NCBI RefSeq assembly: GCF_004564235.1
Contig: NZ_SOMN01000008.1
Span: forward strand, 1-64,000
Direction: 5' to 3'
From: Cohnella luojiensis
GTDB lineage: Bacteria > Bacillota > Bacilli > Paenibacillales > Paenibacillaceae
Length of the DNA: 64,000 nt
Made by a program: the position numbers and the translations under genes. Each line of letters begins with the position of its first letter. Within the stretch, counting starts at the first letter, position 1. The notes beneath the pieces were generated by a model. That model was not told the DNA's origin and ran no database searches. It saw only the letters and a list, made by a program, of their open reading frames with translations. Of this stretch, positions 26,153-34,388 are shown in pieces.

Positions 26153-27151
26153 TTACAGCTTTGCTTTTTCAGCATCGTAAGTTTCATCCGGAAGCGGAAT
26201 GTAGCCTACTTCTGCGGAAAGAGTTTTTACATTATCCATGTAGAATTTCACGAAGTCTTTCACTTCCGCACGTCCATACTCTTTCTTGCTGAAGTAGATA
26301 TAGATTGGACGAGACAAAGGTGCATAAGAACCATCTTTAATTGTATCGAACGTCGGTTCGATCGGGCCGTTGCCGCCGTCGATAGGAATAACTTTCAGCT
26401 TGTCTTGGTTTTCTTCATAGTAAGCGAAGCCGAAGAATGCAATTGCATTTTTGCTTCCCGCTACGCCCGTTACAAGCGTATTGTCATCTTCGCTGAAAGT
26501 GGCATCTTTGCGCACGCCTTTTTTGTCTAAAATTTCTTCATTGAAGTAATCGAAAGTACCGGAATCAGCACCTGGCGAGAATACAGCGATCGGTTCGGCC
26601 GGGAAGGAATCGCGTACATCTTTCCAAGTCTTTGCAGTGCTTTCCGCACTGAAGATTTTAACCAACTCTTCTAAAGTCAAGGAATCGATAAAATCATTGT
26701 CCTTGCTCACGATAACGGACAAGCCGTCAAATGCGATTTTCAGTTCTGTATATTCAACGCCCGCATCTTTGCAAAGCGCTGCTTCTTCATCCTTGATAGG
26801 TCGGGAAGCGTTACTAATCGCGGTCTCGGCTGCGCAGAAGCGCTTAAAGCCTCCACCTGTACCGGATACACCGACAGCCGGCTTCACATCAGGTTGCACG
26901 GCTTTATATTCTTCAGCTACAGCTTCCGTTACGGGGAATACAGTAGAAGATCCATCGATCTCAATGTTGCCTGAAAGTTTAACTGCAGTCTCGGAAGGAG
27001 ATGCGCTCTCGGAAGGAGATGCGCTCTGGGCTGGGCTTTCGCTTGGGCTAGCACCTGTTGTGTTATTACCATTGTTACCACAAGCCGTAACGAACACTAA
27101 TACCAATGTAGCGAGGATAAACAAACTTTTGCGACCCATTCTCTTAAACAA
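26153..27151 (-). CDS. pstS: Phosphate-binding lipoprotein PstS
   Basis: The extracellular receptor of the Pst system. The signal MGRKSLFILATLVLVFVTAC carries a lipobox, and the mature protein begins CGNNGNN. A Ser/Pro/Glu-rich linker with a repeated SPSESA motif precedes the phosphate-binding fold. The latter contains DGSSTVFPVTEAVAEEY, SGTGGGFKRFC and SPGADSGTFDYFNEEIL, which are the phosphate-contact loops. The length of 332 residues is normal. A PhoP-box array lies upstream (27211-27249). Confidence 0.97.
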   Translation of the reverse strand: MFKRMGRKSLFILATLVLVFVTACGNNGNNTTGASPSESPAQSASPSESASPSETAVKLSGNIEIDGSSTVFPVTEAVAEEYKAVQPDVKPAVGVSGTGGGFKRFCAAETAISNASRPIKDEEAALCKDAGVEYTELKIAFDGLSVIVSKDNDFIDSLTLEELVKIFSAESTAKTWKDVRDSFPAEPIAVFSPGADSGTFDYFNEEILDKKGVRKDATFSEDDNTLVTGVAGSKNAIAFFGFAYYEENQDKLKVIPIDGGNGPIEPTFDTIKDGSYAPLSRPIYIYFSKKEYGRAEVKDFVKFYMDNVKTLSAEVGYIPLPDETYDAEKAKL

Positions 27152-27195
27152 TTAAACCCACTCCTAATCTTCTCTTGTTTTTCGGTACAGTTGTA

Positions 27196-27249
27196 ATGTT
27201 ACAGGCAATGTGTAAACTTCGTTTTCTACTTTTGTTAACGCAATGTAAA
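27196..27249 (-). promoter_or_regulatory. PHO box and promoter of the pst operon
   Basis: Reading the minus strand, TTTACA (27249-27244), TTAACA (27238-27233) and TTTACA (27216-27211) are spaced 11 and 22 bp apart. The skipped register (27222) is degenerate. The last repeat is followed after 9 nt by TAACAT (27201-27196), a fair -10. This is the known arrangement of PhoP-activated promoters in Bacillus. Confidence 0.8.
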
Positions 27250-27287
27250 AAATCCGAAAAGTTTTTGTTCATTGTAAAGCACAAGAT

Positions 27288-28442
27288 TTATCGCAATTCG
27301 CTATTCATTTGCATGGAAAGCTTCTCGAATTCTCTGCTTACCTGGAGCGTAGTCTCGTGCGCAAACGCAGAAGCTTCAGTTAATAACAAAGCAGCTCCCG
27401 CATTCTCCTCGGCTGTATTCCACATTTCCTTAAAGGTAGATCTTGCTTCTTCGACATGATCAATCCCCGTCAAAGCTTCTTTTTTCCCTTCGTTCACCAG
27501 TTTAGCTACCCCTTCGGCTGCTTCGGTCATTGCTTGGAGCAACTTACGAATTTGCCCGACGGACTTCTTGGTCTGATCGGCTAATGATCGGATTTCATTC
27601 GCAACGACTGTGAAGCCTCTTCCATGTTCCCCGGCTCTTGCGGCTTCTATCGTTGCATTCACGGCTAGCAGGTTCGTTTGGTCAGCTATTTCTCCTATTA
27701 ACCCCGTAATTCCGGAAGCCGAATTCACCCGACCGAGCAGATCGTCTACGGATACGGCTTGTTTGTTCGCATAATCCGTCCACTTTTGAAAGCCTTGCAT
27801 CATCAATTCAAGCTGACTTCTTCCCTGCACCGTCATTGACGTAATCTTATCCGTACAGGAATGAGTGTGCTTGGCCTTTTCCATAACGCCGTCAACCGTC
27901 TCGCGTATATTTTCAATCATCGTTCCCGTGCTATTGACAGTTTGCATTTGAATATCCACGGCTTGTTTTTGTATGAGACGCGAAATATTCAGCATATCGC
28001 TTACGGTTAGAACTCCAATAAATTTATGGTTTTCAGTGATAATCACGGCATCATACAATGTATCGTCACCGCGGGAAAGAGCCTTATCGATCAATTCTTG
28101 GGGTTGTATGTCCGCTTCAGCCTGAAGGGCGTGATGATCCATTAAGAAGGACGACGGCTTATCGCTAAATAAAGACATTCCATATAAAGATCCCAGTCTG
28201 CGAAAAAACACATGCTTCATAATCAATCCGATGGGTTTGTCGTTTTCTTCGCAAACAACAACGCATTCCACATCGCTTCTTAAGCGGAACAGAGCAACGA
28301 GTTCTTGGCAAGGCAATTGCCATTGAACGACAGGACAGCTTTTAATCCATTCCTTAATGTGCAAGGAATGATACGTTGCCCCTAGGTCTTTAGATGAAGA
28401 TCCCCGAATCCCAGTTTCTTGTTCCAACAAGGCAATCCCCAC
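27288..28442 (-). CDS. Cytoplasmic CBS-domain chemoreceptor-like protein
   Basis: The 384-residue protein has no transmembrane segment. Residues about 35-165 form a CBS pair ([40 protein letters not shown]). Residues about 185-380 form a methyl-accepting signalling hairpin, with the tip [35 protein letters not shown]. It should signal to CheA/CheW or a related partner. The start is GTG 28442 with GGGGAGG 8 nt upstream. It lies just before pstS, in the same direction, with no clear terminator between them, so a role in sensing nutrient or phosphate state is possible. The CBS part closely resembles that of the GGDDF protein at 8.5-10.8 kb. Confidence 0.85.
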   Translation of the reverse strand: MGIALLEQETGIRGSSSKDLGATYHSLHIKEWIKSCPVVQWQLPCQELVALFRLRSDVECVVVCEENDKPIGLIMKHVFFRRLGSLYGMSLFSDKPSSFLMDHHALQAEADIQPQELIDKALSRGDDTLYDAVIITENHKFIGVLTVSDMLNISRLIQKQAVDIQMQTVNSTGTMIENIRETVDGVMEKAKHTHSCTDKITSMTVQGRSQLELMMQGFQKWTDYANKQAVSVDDLLGRVNSASGITGLIGEIADQTNLLAVNATIEAARAGEHGRGFTVVANEIRSLADQTKKSVGQIRKLLQAMTEAAEGVAKLVNEGKKEALTGIDHVEEARSTFKEMWNTAEENAGAALLLTEASAFAHETTLQVSREFEKLSMQMNSELR

Positions 28443-28547
28443 ATTTCTTTCCTCCCCTATTGATCCTATTGTCTAAAATTAACATTCCGTTGTTTCGACA
28501 TTATTCTTGTTTTGTTAACGGATTATAAAAATACTCTAATCTCCCGA

Positions 28548-28590
28548 GAATAAATAAATAACCGTCCCCCGGTAAAGTACCGGGAAACGG
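28548..28590 (-). terminator. Terminator after the DUF202 gene
   Basis: On the minus strand CCGTTTCCCGGTA pairs with TACCGGGGGACGG (two G-T pairs, loop CTT) followed by TTATTTATTTATTC. It lies 24 nt after the DUF202 stop. Confidence 0.85.
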
Positions 28591-28614
28591 CCGCTGCAGA
28601 ATTACCTCCTTCAG

Positions 28615-28977
28615 TCAAGACAACATTATAAATACTAAGCCGATAAGCAACATGCCGATTATTCCAAGAGAGACAAAAATAAGCCATATTAATGTTGTCG
28701 GAGATCGGAAGTTATCAGAGTTAATCCCTTTCTGTTTCATAAAGAAATCTCTAGTCGCCAGAGTCAAAATGCAGACACCCAAAATAACTGCCCCGAATCC
28801 TACAATCGAAGCTAGCCAATGTGCAAAATGATTATATGGACTTGATTGAAACACAAGTCCTGCAGCCAAGAAACCTATACCTATAATCGTTAGACTTGTT
28901 CTGACCCAAGCTAAGAATGTCCGTTCATTGGCAAGATGCTGCTGAACAAATTTTGAGTCGTTTGAAGAATCACGCAA
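28615..28977 (-). CDS. DUF202 membrane protein (YidH-like)
   Basis: A small membrane protein of unknown function with three transmembrane segments. The family signature HLANERTFLAWVRTSLTIIGIGF is present near the N-terminus. I set the start at TTG 28977 because AAGGAG lies 10 nt upstream and the 120-residue product then fits the family. A longer frame to 29157 would run through the tat operon terminator and has no homology there. The gene stands between two terminators, so it is probably a single transcription unit. Confidence 0.8.
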   Translation of the reverse strand: MRDSSNDSKFVQQHLANERTFLAWVRTSLTIIGIGFLAAGLVFQSSPYNHFAHWLASIVGFGAVILGVCILTLATRDFFMKQKGINSDNFRSPTTLIWLIFVSLGIIGMLLIGLVFIMLS

Positions 28978-29085
28978 CCCAGATGTTCTCCTTTCATCAA
29001 GGATCGATTCTTCTATTGTAGCATTTTTGAAGTAAAGTATCCGGTCACCTTTCGCATCGCACTTCGGCTGACGGTCGCAGGTCAT

Positions 29086-29156
29086 AAAAATGCACCCCTT
29101 AGAATTCCATCGAATTAACCCAAGGGGTTTTTCCAATGTCTGTTCTAGAGGGTGCA
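29086..29156 (-). terminator. Terminator of the phoX-tatAC operon
   Basis: On the minus strand TGCACCCTCTAGAA (29156-29143) pairs with TTCTAAGGGGTGCA (29104-29091) with one mismatch, closing a long stem that ends in TTTTT. A smaller nested stem AACCCCTT/AAGGGGT is an alternative fold. It lies 11 nt after the tatC stop. Confidence 0.82.
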
Positions 29157-29166
29157 CTCTGCGGGC

Positions 29167-29907
29167 TTAATGAAGGGCATCTCTGGATCGGTTTCGGAAT
29201 ACCCACTTCGACAAGGTCACGCTGATCTCGTAAAGCAGCAAAAGCGGAGCAACCACGAGTAAATCGGATACGATATCCGGCGGCGTTATCATGACCGCGG
29301 TGATCGTCAGCAGGAAATAGGAAAGTTTCCTCGCTTTGGCTAACCGCTTGGGGCTTAGAATACCGATGGAGGTAAGGAACATGACGATCGCCGGCATTTC
29401 GAATAAGAAACCGAATGGAACCGTCATATTGAGCATGAAAGCAAAATACTTTTGCGCCGTATAGACGGTTTCGAAATCATCCGCCATTTTCTCCAAGAAA
29501 CCGATCACCATCGGGTAAATGATGAAGTACCCGAAAGACAGACCAAGGATGAACAGCAGAGCAAGAGCCGGGATATAGGCAAGCGTCGTCCTCTGCTGAT
29601 TGACAGACATTGCCGGTTTAACGAATCGCCATACTTGTACGCCGGCGACGGGAATCGTCACGGCGATCGCAACGACCCCAGCCAGCATGAAGTAAACCCA
29701 GATCACGTCCGAAGGCGCCAATATTGCAAGCTTCTGCTCCAGATCCCTTACAAGCCATTTGTACAGATCTTTGACATACACGAACGCGCCGCATAAGGAA
29801 ACAACGAAAGCAATAAGCGTAAAGATAATTCTGCTTCTTAATTCGTCCAAGTGGCCTACGAAGCTTTTACCGAGCTTATCTTGCGGAAGGGAAGTCGAGG
29901 ATTCCAT
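29167..29907 (-). CDS. tatC: Twin-arginine translocase subunit TatC
   Basis: TatC is the receptor of the twin-arginine protein export pathway. The 246-residue protein has six transmembrane helices and the family sequences GHLDELRSRIIFTLIAF at the N-terminus and FGFLFEMPAIVMFLTSIGI in the middle. The conserved glutamate of LFEMP in the binding region is present. It follows tatA by 12 nt and ends the phoX-tatA-tatC operon, so this may be the Tat pair dedicated to the phosphatase, as TatAd-TatCd is to PhoD in B. subtilis. Confidence 0.96.
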   Translation of the reverse strand: MESSTSLPQDKLGKSFVGHLDELRSRIIFTLIAFVVSLCGAFVYVKDLYKWLVRDLEQKLAILAPSDVIWVYFMLAGVVAIAVTIPVAGVQVWRFVKPAMSVNQQRTTLAYIPALALLFILGLSFGYFIIYPMVIGFLEKMADDFETVYTAQKYFAFMLNMTVPFGFLFEMPAIVMFLTSIGILSPKRLAKARKLSYFLLTITAVMITPPDIVSDLLVVAPLLLLYEISVTLSKWVFRNRSRDALH

Positions 29908-29919
29908 GCGATCCCCGCC

Positions 29920-30177
29920 TTACCCGTTCGACTTCTCGACGACGGATAATCTTGCGGGGGATTCGCCGTTTGCTGGCAGGACGCCCTTATCCGAATCTTT
30001 CGCATCCTTGTCCTTGTCATCGGAGCCGTTAACCATCTCGCGAGTCGCGGTTTTGAATTCGCTCAGCGTACGTCCGAATGCGCGTCCTAGCTCTGGCAGC
30101 TTCGAAGGACCGAATATGATCAACGCGATAATCAGGATTAGAATAAGTCCGCCGATTCCTATATTTCCGAAAGGCAT
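29920..30177 (-). CDS. tatA: Twin-arginine translocase subunit TatA
   Basis: An 85-residue TatA/E protein that forms the export pore. It has one N-terminal helix ([27 protein letters not shown]) containing the [10 protein letters not shown] hinge, then an amphipathic helix ([14 protein letters not shown]) and a charged, disordered tail rich in Asp and Lys. It sits between the PhoX-type phosphatase gene and tatC. The spacing of 46 nt from phoX and 12 nt to tatC indicates one operon. Confidence 0.95.
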   Translation of the reverse strand: MPFGNIGIGGLILILIIALIIFGPSKLPELGRAFGRTLSEFKTATREMVNGSDDKDKDAKDSDKGVLPANGESPARLSVVEKSNG

Positions 30178-30223
30178 GTGCTCATCTCCTTAAGATTTAA
30201 TGATATTGGTTGCATCAGAAACA

Positions 30224-31897
30224 TTAGCCCAACTTAAAGCCGGTGATGGCTACGACCGCGCAACGTGCTTTCTTGTCTCCCGGGCGATGCGGCCACACGC
30301 TTGTAGGCATGTTCAAGTCCGTGGTGTTCTCTCCCGGATGCTGAACGGAGAGGAACAACGTCTTCTCGTCCGGCGTGAAGAAAGGTCCCGTTAGCTCGCA
30401 GTCGTTCGGACCCGATGCGAATTGCATCGCATGGCCTTTGCTCGGACCGGATGTTGGAATGACGAACAATCCATTGTTCATGAACGAAGTATAGATCCCT
30501 TTGTTCATGCTGCTCGAGGAGATATCGGTAACGACCCATAGATTCCCGTTCCCGTCGAACGACAGGTTGTCCGGCGAGCTGAAGCCCGCTTGGCGTCCGC
30601 CGGCCGCGAAAATTTCGAAGTCGAAAATTAGGGATCCCAGATCATCGTCTTTCTCGAAAATTCGGGTGATATGCCCATGAATATTCCCATGGGAATCATT
30701 GTTCGTATGGCAGATAAAGACGGTGTTATCGAATGGCGAAATCTCGATGTCCTCCGGACGATCCGTCGGCATGCCGCCGAGCAGAATGGCTGCCTCGTGG
30801 CAATTCGTAACGATGTCCGCTTGATTTTGGAACATTTTCAGGAAATCTTCCTTCGTTCCCTTAAGTCCGGCCGGCGTCTTAAAGCTTGGTTTATCCAACG
30901 CTTTCTTTACGGCATCGTAAGTGAGGGCGATCCAGGTGCCGCTCTTCAAGCTAGCCACGTAAAGCGTTCCATCAGCCAACAGATCGGAATTGGCGCGTCC
31001 TTTGTTCTTGTCATACTTGCCATTGCTAACGAACTTGTAGATACAGGCATTCTTCTTATCGTCGCCCATGTATACGACTATGCGTCCGTCTTTGGCAAGA
31101 CCCATCGCCGTGTTTTCGTGGTTGAACCTTCCAAGCGCAGTATGCTTGCGAAGGAAAGAGCCATCGAACGGGTCGATTTCTGCGACCCAGCCGTAATGGG
31201 TTAACGGCAATGAAGCTGCCGTTGCCAAATCCGAGAAGTTCTCTTCGCAGGACAGTACCGTGTTCCAAAGCGTTACTCCGCCCGAGCAGTTCGCGAACGT
31301 GCCGGTTACGCTTGTTTTGCCGCCTAGCGCAGCCGAGCCTTTACCCGGTCCCGTCAGCTCGAATTTGGAAAAGCCGTTAATGCGGCGTGCATAGGCCGAT
31401 GATTTATCCATCTTCCATGAGCCGTCCGTATCCCGGTATACTTCGATGACGGACATTCCTTGATAATAGAGCGCGTCCTTCAATTGATCCGGCGTCATTT
31501 TATCGTCTTTGATCGGCCCGTGCAGGAAAATGTTCGTATATTCATGGTTGGTAACAAGCAGCCCGCGGTGGTTGGCGCCATTGATCGGGAGAAAAGCATT
31601 GTAATCGCAACCTTGTCCGAACTTATCGCCGGCTTGGTTGATCACATCGTCGAAAGCGGCGACGACATCGTACCTGTAGCCTTTTGGAACGATCAGTTGA
31701 TCTTCTTTGGAGGGGGATATCGGATCGAAGTGCCCGCTGACCCGATTGGAATTGTACCCGAACAGGTGGTCGGCCGTCTTGGATGCAGCCGAAGCTTTTC
31801 CCTCCAGAACGCCTAACCCGGTAGATACTGCCGCTAGTGCCGCAGCTCCCGTACCTAGATACGTTAAAAACGCGCGACGATCCATTTGCTTTTCCAT
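30224..31897 (-). CDS. phoX: PhoX-family alkaline phosphatase, Tat-exported
   Basis: A 557-residue protein of the PhoX (DUF839) family, calcium/iron-dependent phosphatases that release phosphate from organic esters outside the cell. The N-terminus has a twin-arginine signal (DRRAFLTYLGTGAAALAAV) ending near ASA. Family motifs include LLVTNHEY near residue 115, CSGGVTLWNTVLSCEENF (with the active-site region), RFNHENTAMGLAKDGR, VYMGDD, SPDNLSFDGNGNLWVVTD and SVQHPGE. tatA and tatC follow directly. A PHO-box-like array precedes the gene. Upstream in-frame alternatives were not better; GAGGAG lies 12 nt before the ATG. Confidence 0.92.
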   Translation of the reverse strand: MEKQMDRRAFLTYLGTGAAALAAVSTGLGVLEGKASAASKTADHLFGYNSNRVSGHFDPISPSKEDQLIVPKGYRYDVVAAFDDVINQAGDKFGQGCDYNAFLPINGANHRGLLVTNHEYTNIFLHGPIKDDKMTPDQLKDALYYQGMSVIEVYRDTDGSWKMDKSSAYARRINGFSKFELTGPGKGSAALGGKTSVTGTFANCSGGVTLWNTVLSCEENFSDLATAASLPLTHYGWVAEIDPFDGSFLRKHTALGRFNHENTAMGLAKDGRIVVYMGDDKKNACIYKFVSNGKYDKNKGRANSDLLADGTLYVASLKSGTWIALTYDAVKKALDKPSFKTPAGLKGTKEDFLKMFQNQADIVTNCHEAAILLGGMPTDRPEDIEISPFDNTVFICHTNNDSHGNIHGHITRIFEKDDDLGSLIFDFEIFAAGGRQAGFSSPDNLSFDGNGNLWVVTDISSSSMNKGIYTSFMNNGLFVIPTSGPSKGHAMQFASGPNDCELTGPFFTPDEKTLFLSVQHPGENTTDLNMPTSVWPHRPGDKKARCAVVAITGFKLG

Positions 31898-31940
31898 TTA
31901 CTCGCTCGCTCCTCTATAGAAAATAGATTCTCCATAGACA

Positions 31941-31994
31941 AGCATACACGGGCAATGTTAATGGAACGTGCGCGAAAATGTCTTTTTATGTAAA
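31941..31994 (-). promoter_or_regulatory. PHO-box-like promoter of phoX-tatAC
   Basis: On the minus strand TTTACA (31994-31989) and TTAACA (31961-31956) are 33 bp apart, in the same register as the outer repeats at pstS and phoP. The intermediate positions are weak. Nine bases after the second repeat is TATGCT (31946-31941), a good -10. Support comes from the repeated geometry rather than from this site alone. Confidence 0.6.
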
Positions 31995-32078
31995 ATAATT
32001 GAGGATCTATTCTACGATAGCACGAAAAAACCGCCCCTCGTCTAAGACGAATAGAGCGGTCTAAATAGTTATATTGGA

Positions 32079-33251
32079 TTATACCTCGTCAACGCTGACC
32101 CATGCACCGCGTTCGATCGACAGATCTACCGCTTCCAGAACCTCTTGGCATTTCACGCCGTCGAGGAACGTTGGAGCGAACGGAGAATTCGTCGTCATGT
32201 GCTGGACGAATTCGTACACGATATGCACGAAGGCATGCTCGTAACCGATGATGTGTCCGGTCGGCCACCAATTGCCGGCGTATTTGTGCGTGGGTTCCGT
32301 TGCCAGAATGCGGCGGAATCCAGCCAGGTTCGGCTCGTCCTCGCGGAAGTAAACTTCAAGCTCGTTGAGCTTCTCGAGATCCCAACGGATCGAACCTTTG
32401 CTTCCGTGGATTTCGAACGTGTTATGGTTTTTGCGTCCGGCCGCGAAACGGGAAGCCACGAACATGCCCATAGCGCCGTTCTTGAAGTCGGCCAGGAAAC
32501 CCGTCGCGTCATCTACGGTAACTTCGCCCTTCTCCGTCGCGGAGCCCGTGCCGGAGAGTCCGGAGGATCCGGTCAGTACCGGACGCTCCTTCACGAAAGT
32601 GCGGCTATGACCGACTACGCGATCGAACTCGCCGATCAGGAACCGGGCAAGGTCGATGCTGTGCGCGTTGATATCGCCGTGAGCTCCGGAGCCTGCGACT
32701 TCCTTCTTCAAGCGCCATGCCAGCGGCGTGTTCGGATCCACAAGCCAATCTTGCAAGTAGGTCGCACGATAGTGATGAATTTCGCCCAGGCGACCTTCGT
32801 CGATAATTTGTTTGGCCAATTGAACGGCCGGCAAGAAGCGGTAGTTGAAGCAGACCGCATGCTTAACGCCGGCTTTCTCCGCCGCTGCCAGCATCTCGCG
32901 TCCATCCGCCAGGTTAAGCGCCAACGGTTTCTCGCAGAAAACATGTTTGCCTGCCGCAATTGCGGCAAGCGCGATTTCCTTGTGCGCGTCGCTTGGAGCG
33001 TTAATATCGACGAAATCGATGTCCTCGCGGGCAATCATTTTCCGCCAATCCGTCTCATAGGATTCCCAGCCGAATTTCTCGGCTGCTTCCTTAACCCCGT
33101 TTTCGTCGCGTCCGCAGATTGCTTTCATCACGACGTCCGCTGTCGGCTCAAAGAACATACCTACGTCTTTATAAGCGTGGCTGTGGGCTTTACCCATGAA
33201 CTTGTAGCCCACCATGCCGACGTTGATTTTCTTCTTGTTTATGCCCACCAC
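32079..33251 (-). CDS. Gfo/Idh/MocA-family oxidoreductase
   Basis: A 390-residue NAD(P)-dependent sugar or polyol dehydrogenase. The N-terminal Rossmann fold starts INVGMVGYKFMGKAHSHAY, with the family motif FCEKPLA (about residues 104-110, catalytic Lys). The C-terminal domain carries GSGAHGDINAHSIDLARFLIG. The start is a GTG at 33251 inside the end of the isomerase gene (overlap 13 nt), so the two are coupled. Together they probably oxidise and isomerise an imported sugar; the substrate is unknown. Confidence 0.9.
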   Translation of the reverse strand: MVGINKKKINVGMVGYKFMGKAHSHAYKDVGMFFEPTADVVMKAICGRDENGVKEAAEKFGWESYETDWRKMIAREDIDFVDINAPSDAHKEIALAAIAAGKHVFCEKPLALNLADGREMLAAAEKAGVKHAVCFNYRFLPAVQLAKQIIDEGRLGEIHHYRATYLQDWLVDPNTPLAWRLKKEVAGSGAHGDINAHSIDLARFLIGEFDRVVGHSRTFVKERPVLTGSSGLSGTGSATEKGEVTVDDATGFLADFKNGAMGMFVASRFAAGRKNHNTFEIHGSKGSIRWDLEKLNELEVYFREDEPNLAGFRRILATEPTHKYAGNWWPTGHIIGYEHAFVHIVYEFVQHMTTNSPFAPTFLDGVKCQEVLEAVDLSIERGAWVSVDEV

Positions 33252-34201
33252 ATTTCACCCGCGCTTTCCTTAAGAATGAGACTGTTAAGGAAATTAGCAG
33301 CTTTCGTGAAGCCTTCGTTCACGCTCATCAGGCCGTCCTCATGCTCGATGCTGATCGTTCCGTCATAGCCGACGAGACGGAGCGTGCTGACGAGATCTTT
33401 CCAGAATTCATCGTCGTGGCCATAACCGACCGTGCGGAATACCCACGAGCGTTGCAGAATATCGCCGTAGTTTTTGTTATCGAGAACGCCGTTAATCGCC
33501 GTGTTGCGCTTGTCGATCTTCGTATCCTTGGCATGCACGTGATAAATGGATTTGCCGAGTGCTTTAACGCATTCAATCGGATCCATGCCTTGCCAGAACA
33601 AATGGGAAGGGTCGAAGTTCACGCCGATGTTGTCTCCCGCTTCCTCGCGGAGGCGAACTGCGGTCTCGGTATTGTATACGAGGAAACCCGGATGGGCTTC
33701 GATAGCCACTCTGACGTTATGCTTACGCAAGAATGCGGATTGTTCTTTCCAATAGGGGATTGCGATTTCATTCCATTGCCATTCGAGCACCGTCAAGAAA
33801 TCCGGCGGCCATGGGCATGTAACCCATGAAGGATATTTGGAATTCGGCGATTCCCCGGGGCAACCCGAGAAAGTGATAACTGTATCTACGCCGAGCTTCT
33901 CCGCCAATTGGACGGTAGCTACGAAATCGTCATGATGGGATTTGGCAATGGAGGCATCCGGATGAAGCGGATTGCCGTGACAGCTAAGCGCGCTGATCGT
34001 CAGGCCGCGAGAATCGACTGCATCGCGAATACGGCGAATGGCCGCATCGTCGTTGAGAACGGTTTGCGCATTAACGTGAGAGGTTCCGGGATAGGCTCCT
34101 GTGCCGATCTCTACGGATTGAAGTCCGGCAGCTTTAGCGGTATCCAACGCTTGCTCGAAAGACTGTTGGCCGAATAGAACGATAAATACTCCTGATTTCA
34201 C
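33239..34201 (-). CDS. Sugar phosphate isomerase/epimerase (TIM barrel)
   Basis: A 320-residue AP-endonuclease-2-like barrel enzyme. The motifs SVEIGTGAYPG near the start, ALSCHGNPLHP, VAIEAHPGFLVYNTETAVRL, GVNFDPSHLFWQGMDP and TISIEHED place the metal-binding Glu, His and Asp residues in their normal order. It probably interconverts keto- or aldo-sugars. It precedes and overlaps the first dehydrogenase gene, and a second dehydrogenase lies 187 bp upstream. Confidence 0.9.
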   Translation of the reverse strand: MKSGVFIVLFGQQSFEQALDTAKAAGLQSVEIGTGAYPGTSHVNAQTVLNDDAAIRRIRDAVDSRGLTISALSCHGNPLHPDASIAKSHHDDFVATVQLAEKLGVDTVITFSGCPGESPNSKYPSWVTCPWPPDFLTVLEWQWNEIAIPYWKEQSAFLRKHNVRVAIEAHPGFLVYNTETAVRLREEAGDNIGVNFDPSHLFWQGMDPIECVKALGKSIYHVHAKDTKIDKRNTAINGVLDNKNYGDILQRSWVFRTVGYGHDDEFWKDLVSTLRLVGYDGTISIEHEDGLMSVNEGFTKAANFLNSLILKESAGEMWWA

Positions 34202-34291
34202 TTGTTATCCACCAAACCTTTCTTAATCTTATCGTCTTTCTTTGTACGCAATATGTACGCGTGTTCATTTGAAGCCTAGCTATAGTTTACA

Positions 34292-34305
34292 TGAAAACGC
34301 TTGCC
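34292..34305. promoter_or_regulatory. Possible cre site
   Basis: TGAAAACGCTTGCC matches the catabolite-responsive consensus at 12 of 14 positions and lies 91 bp upstream of the isomerase gene. A 17-bp palindrome CCTAATTTGCAATTAGG at 34316-34332 is close by and could be another regulator's site. Confidence 0.4.
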
Positions 34306-34388
34306 TTTTGCCACCCCTAATTTGCAATTAGGAGAGCTAGTTTCTAGCAAAAGGCGAGTCGCCTCGTGATGATCCATTTCGGTGGAAG

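Noticed and set aside
29086-29156. T-box leader
   Set aside because: No specifier loop or T-box sequence is present. It is explained by a terminator at the end of the tat operon.
28978-29157. Longer N-terminus for the DUF202 protein
   Set aside because: The extension would be translated from the tat operon terminator hairpin and has no match to the family.
32145-33368. 407-codon frame antisense to the first dehydrogenase gene
   Set aside because: It mirrors a clear dehydrogenase and isomerase. Long antisense frames are expected from GC-biased third positions, and it has no own motifs.
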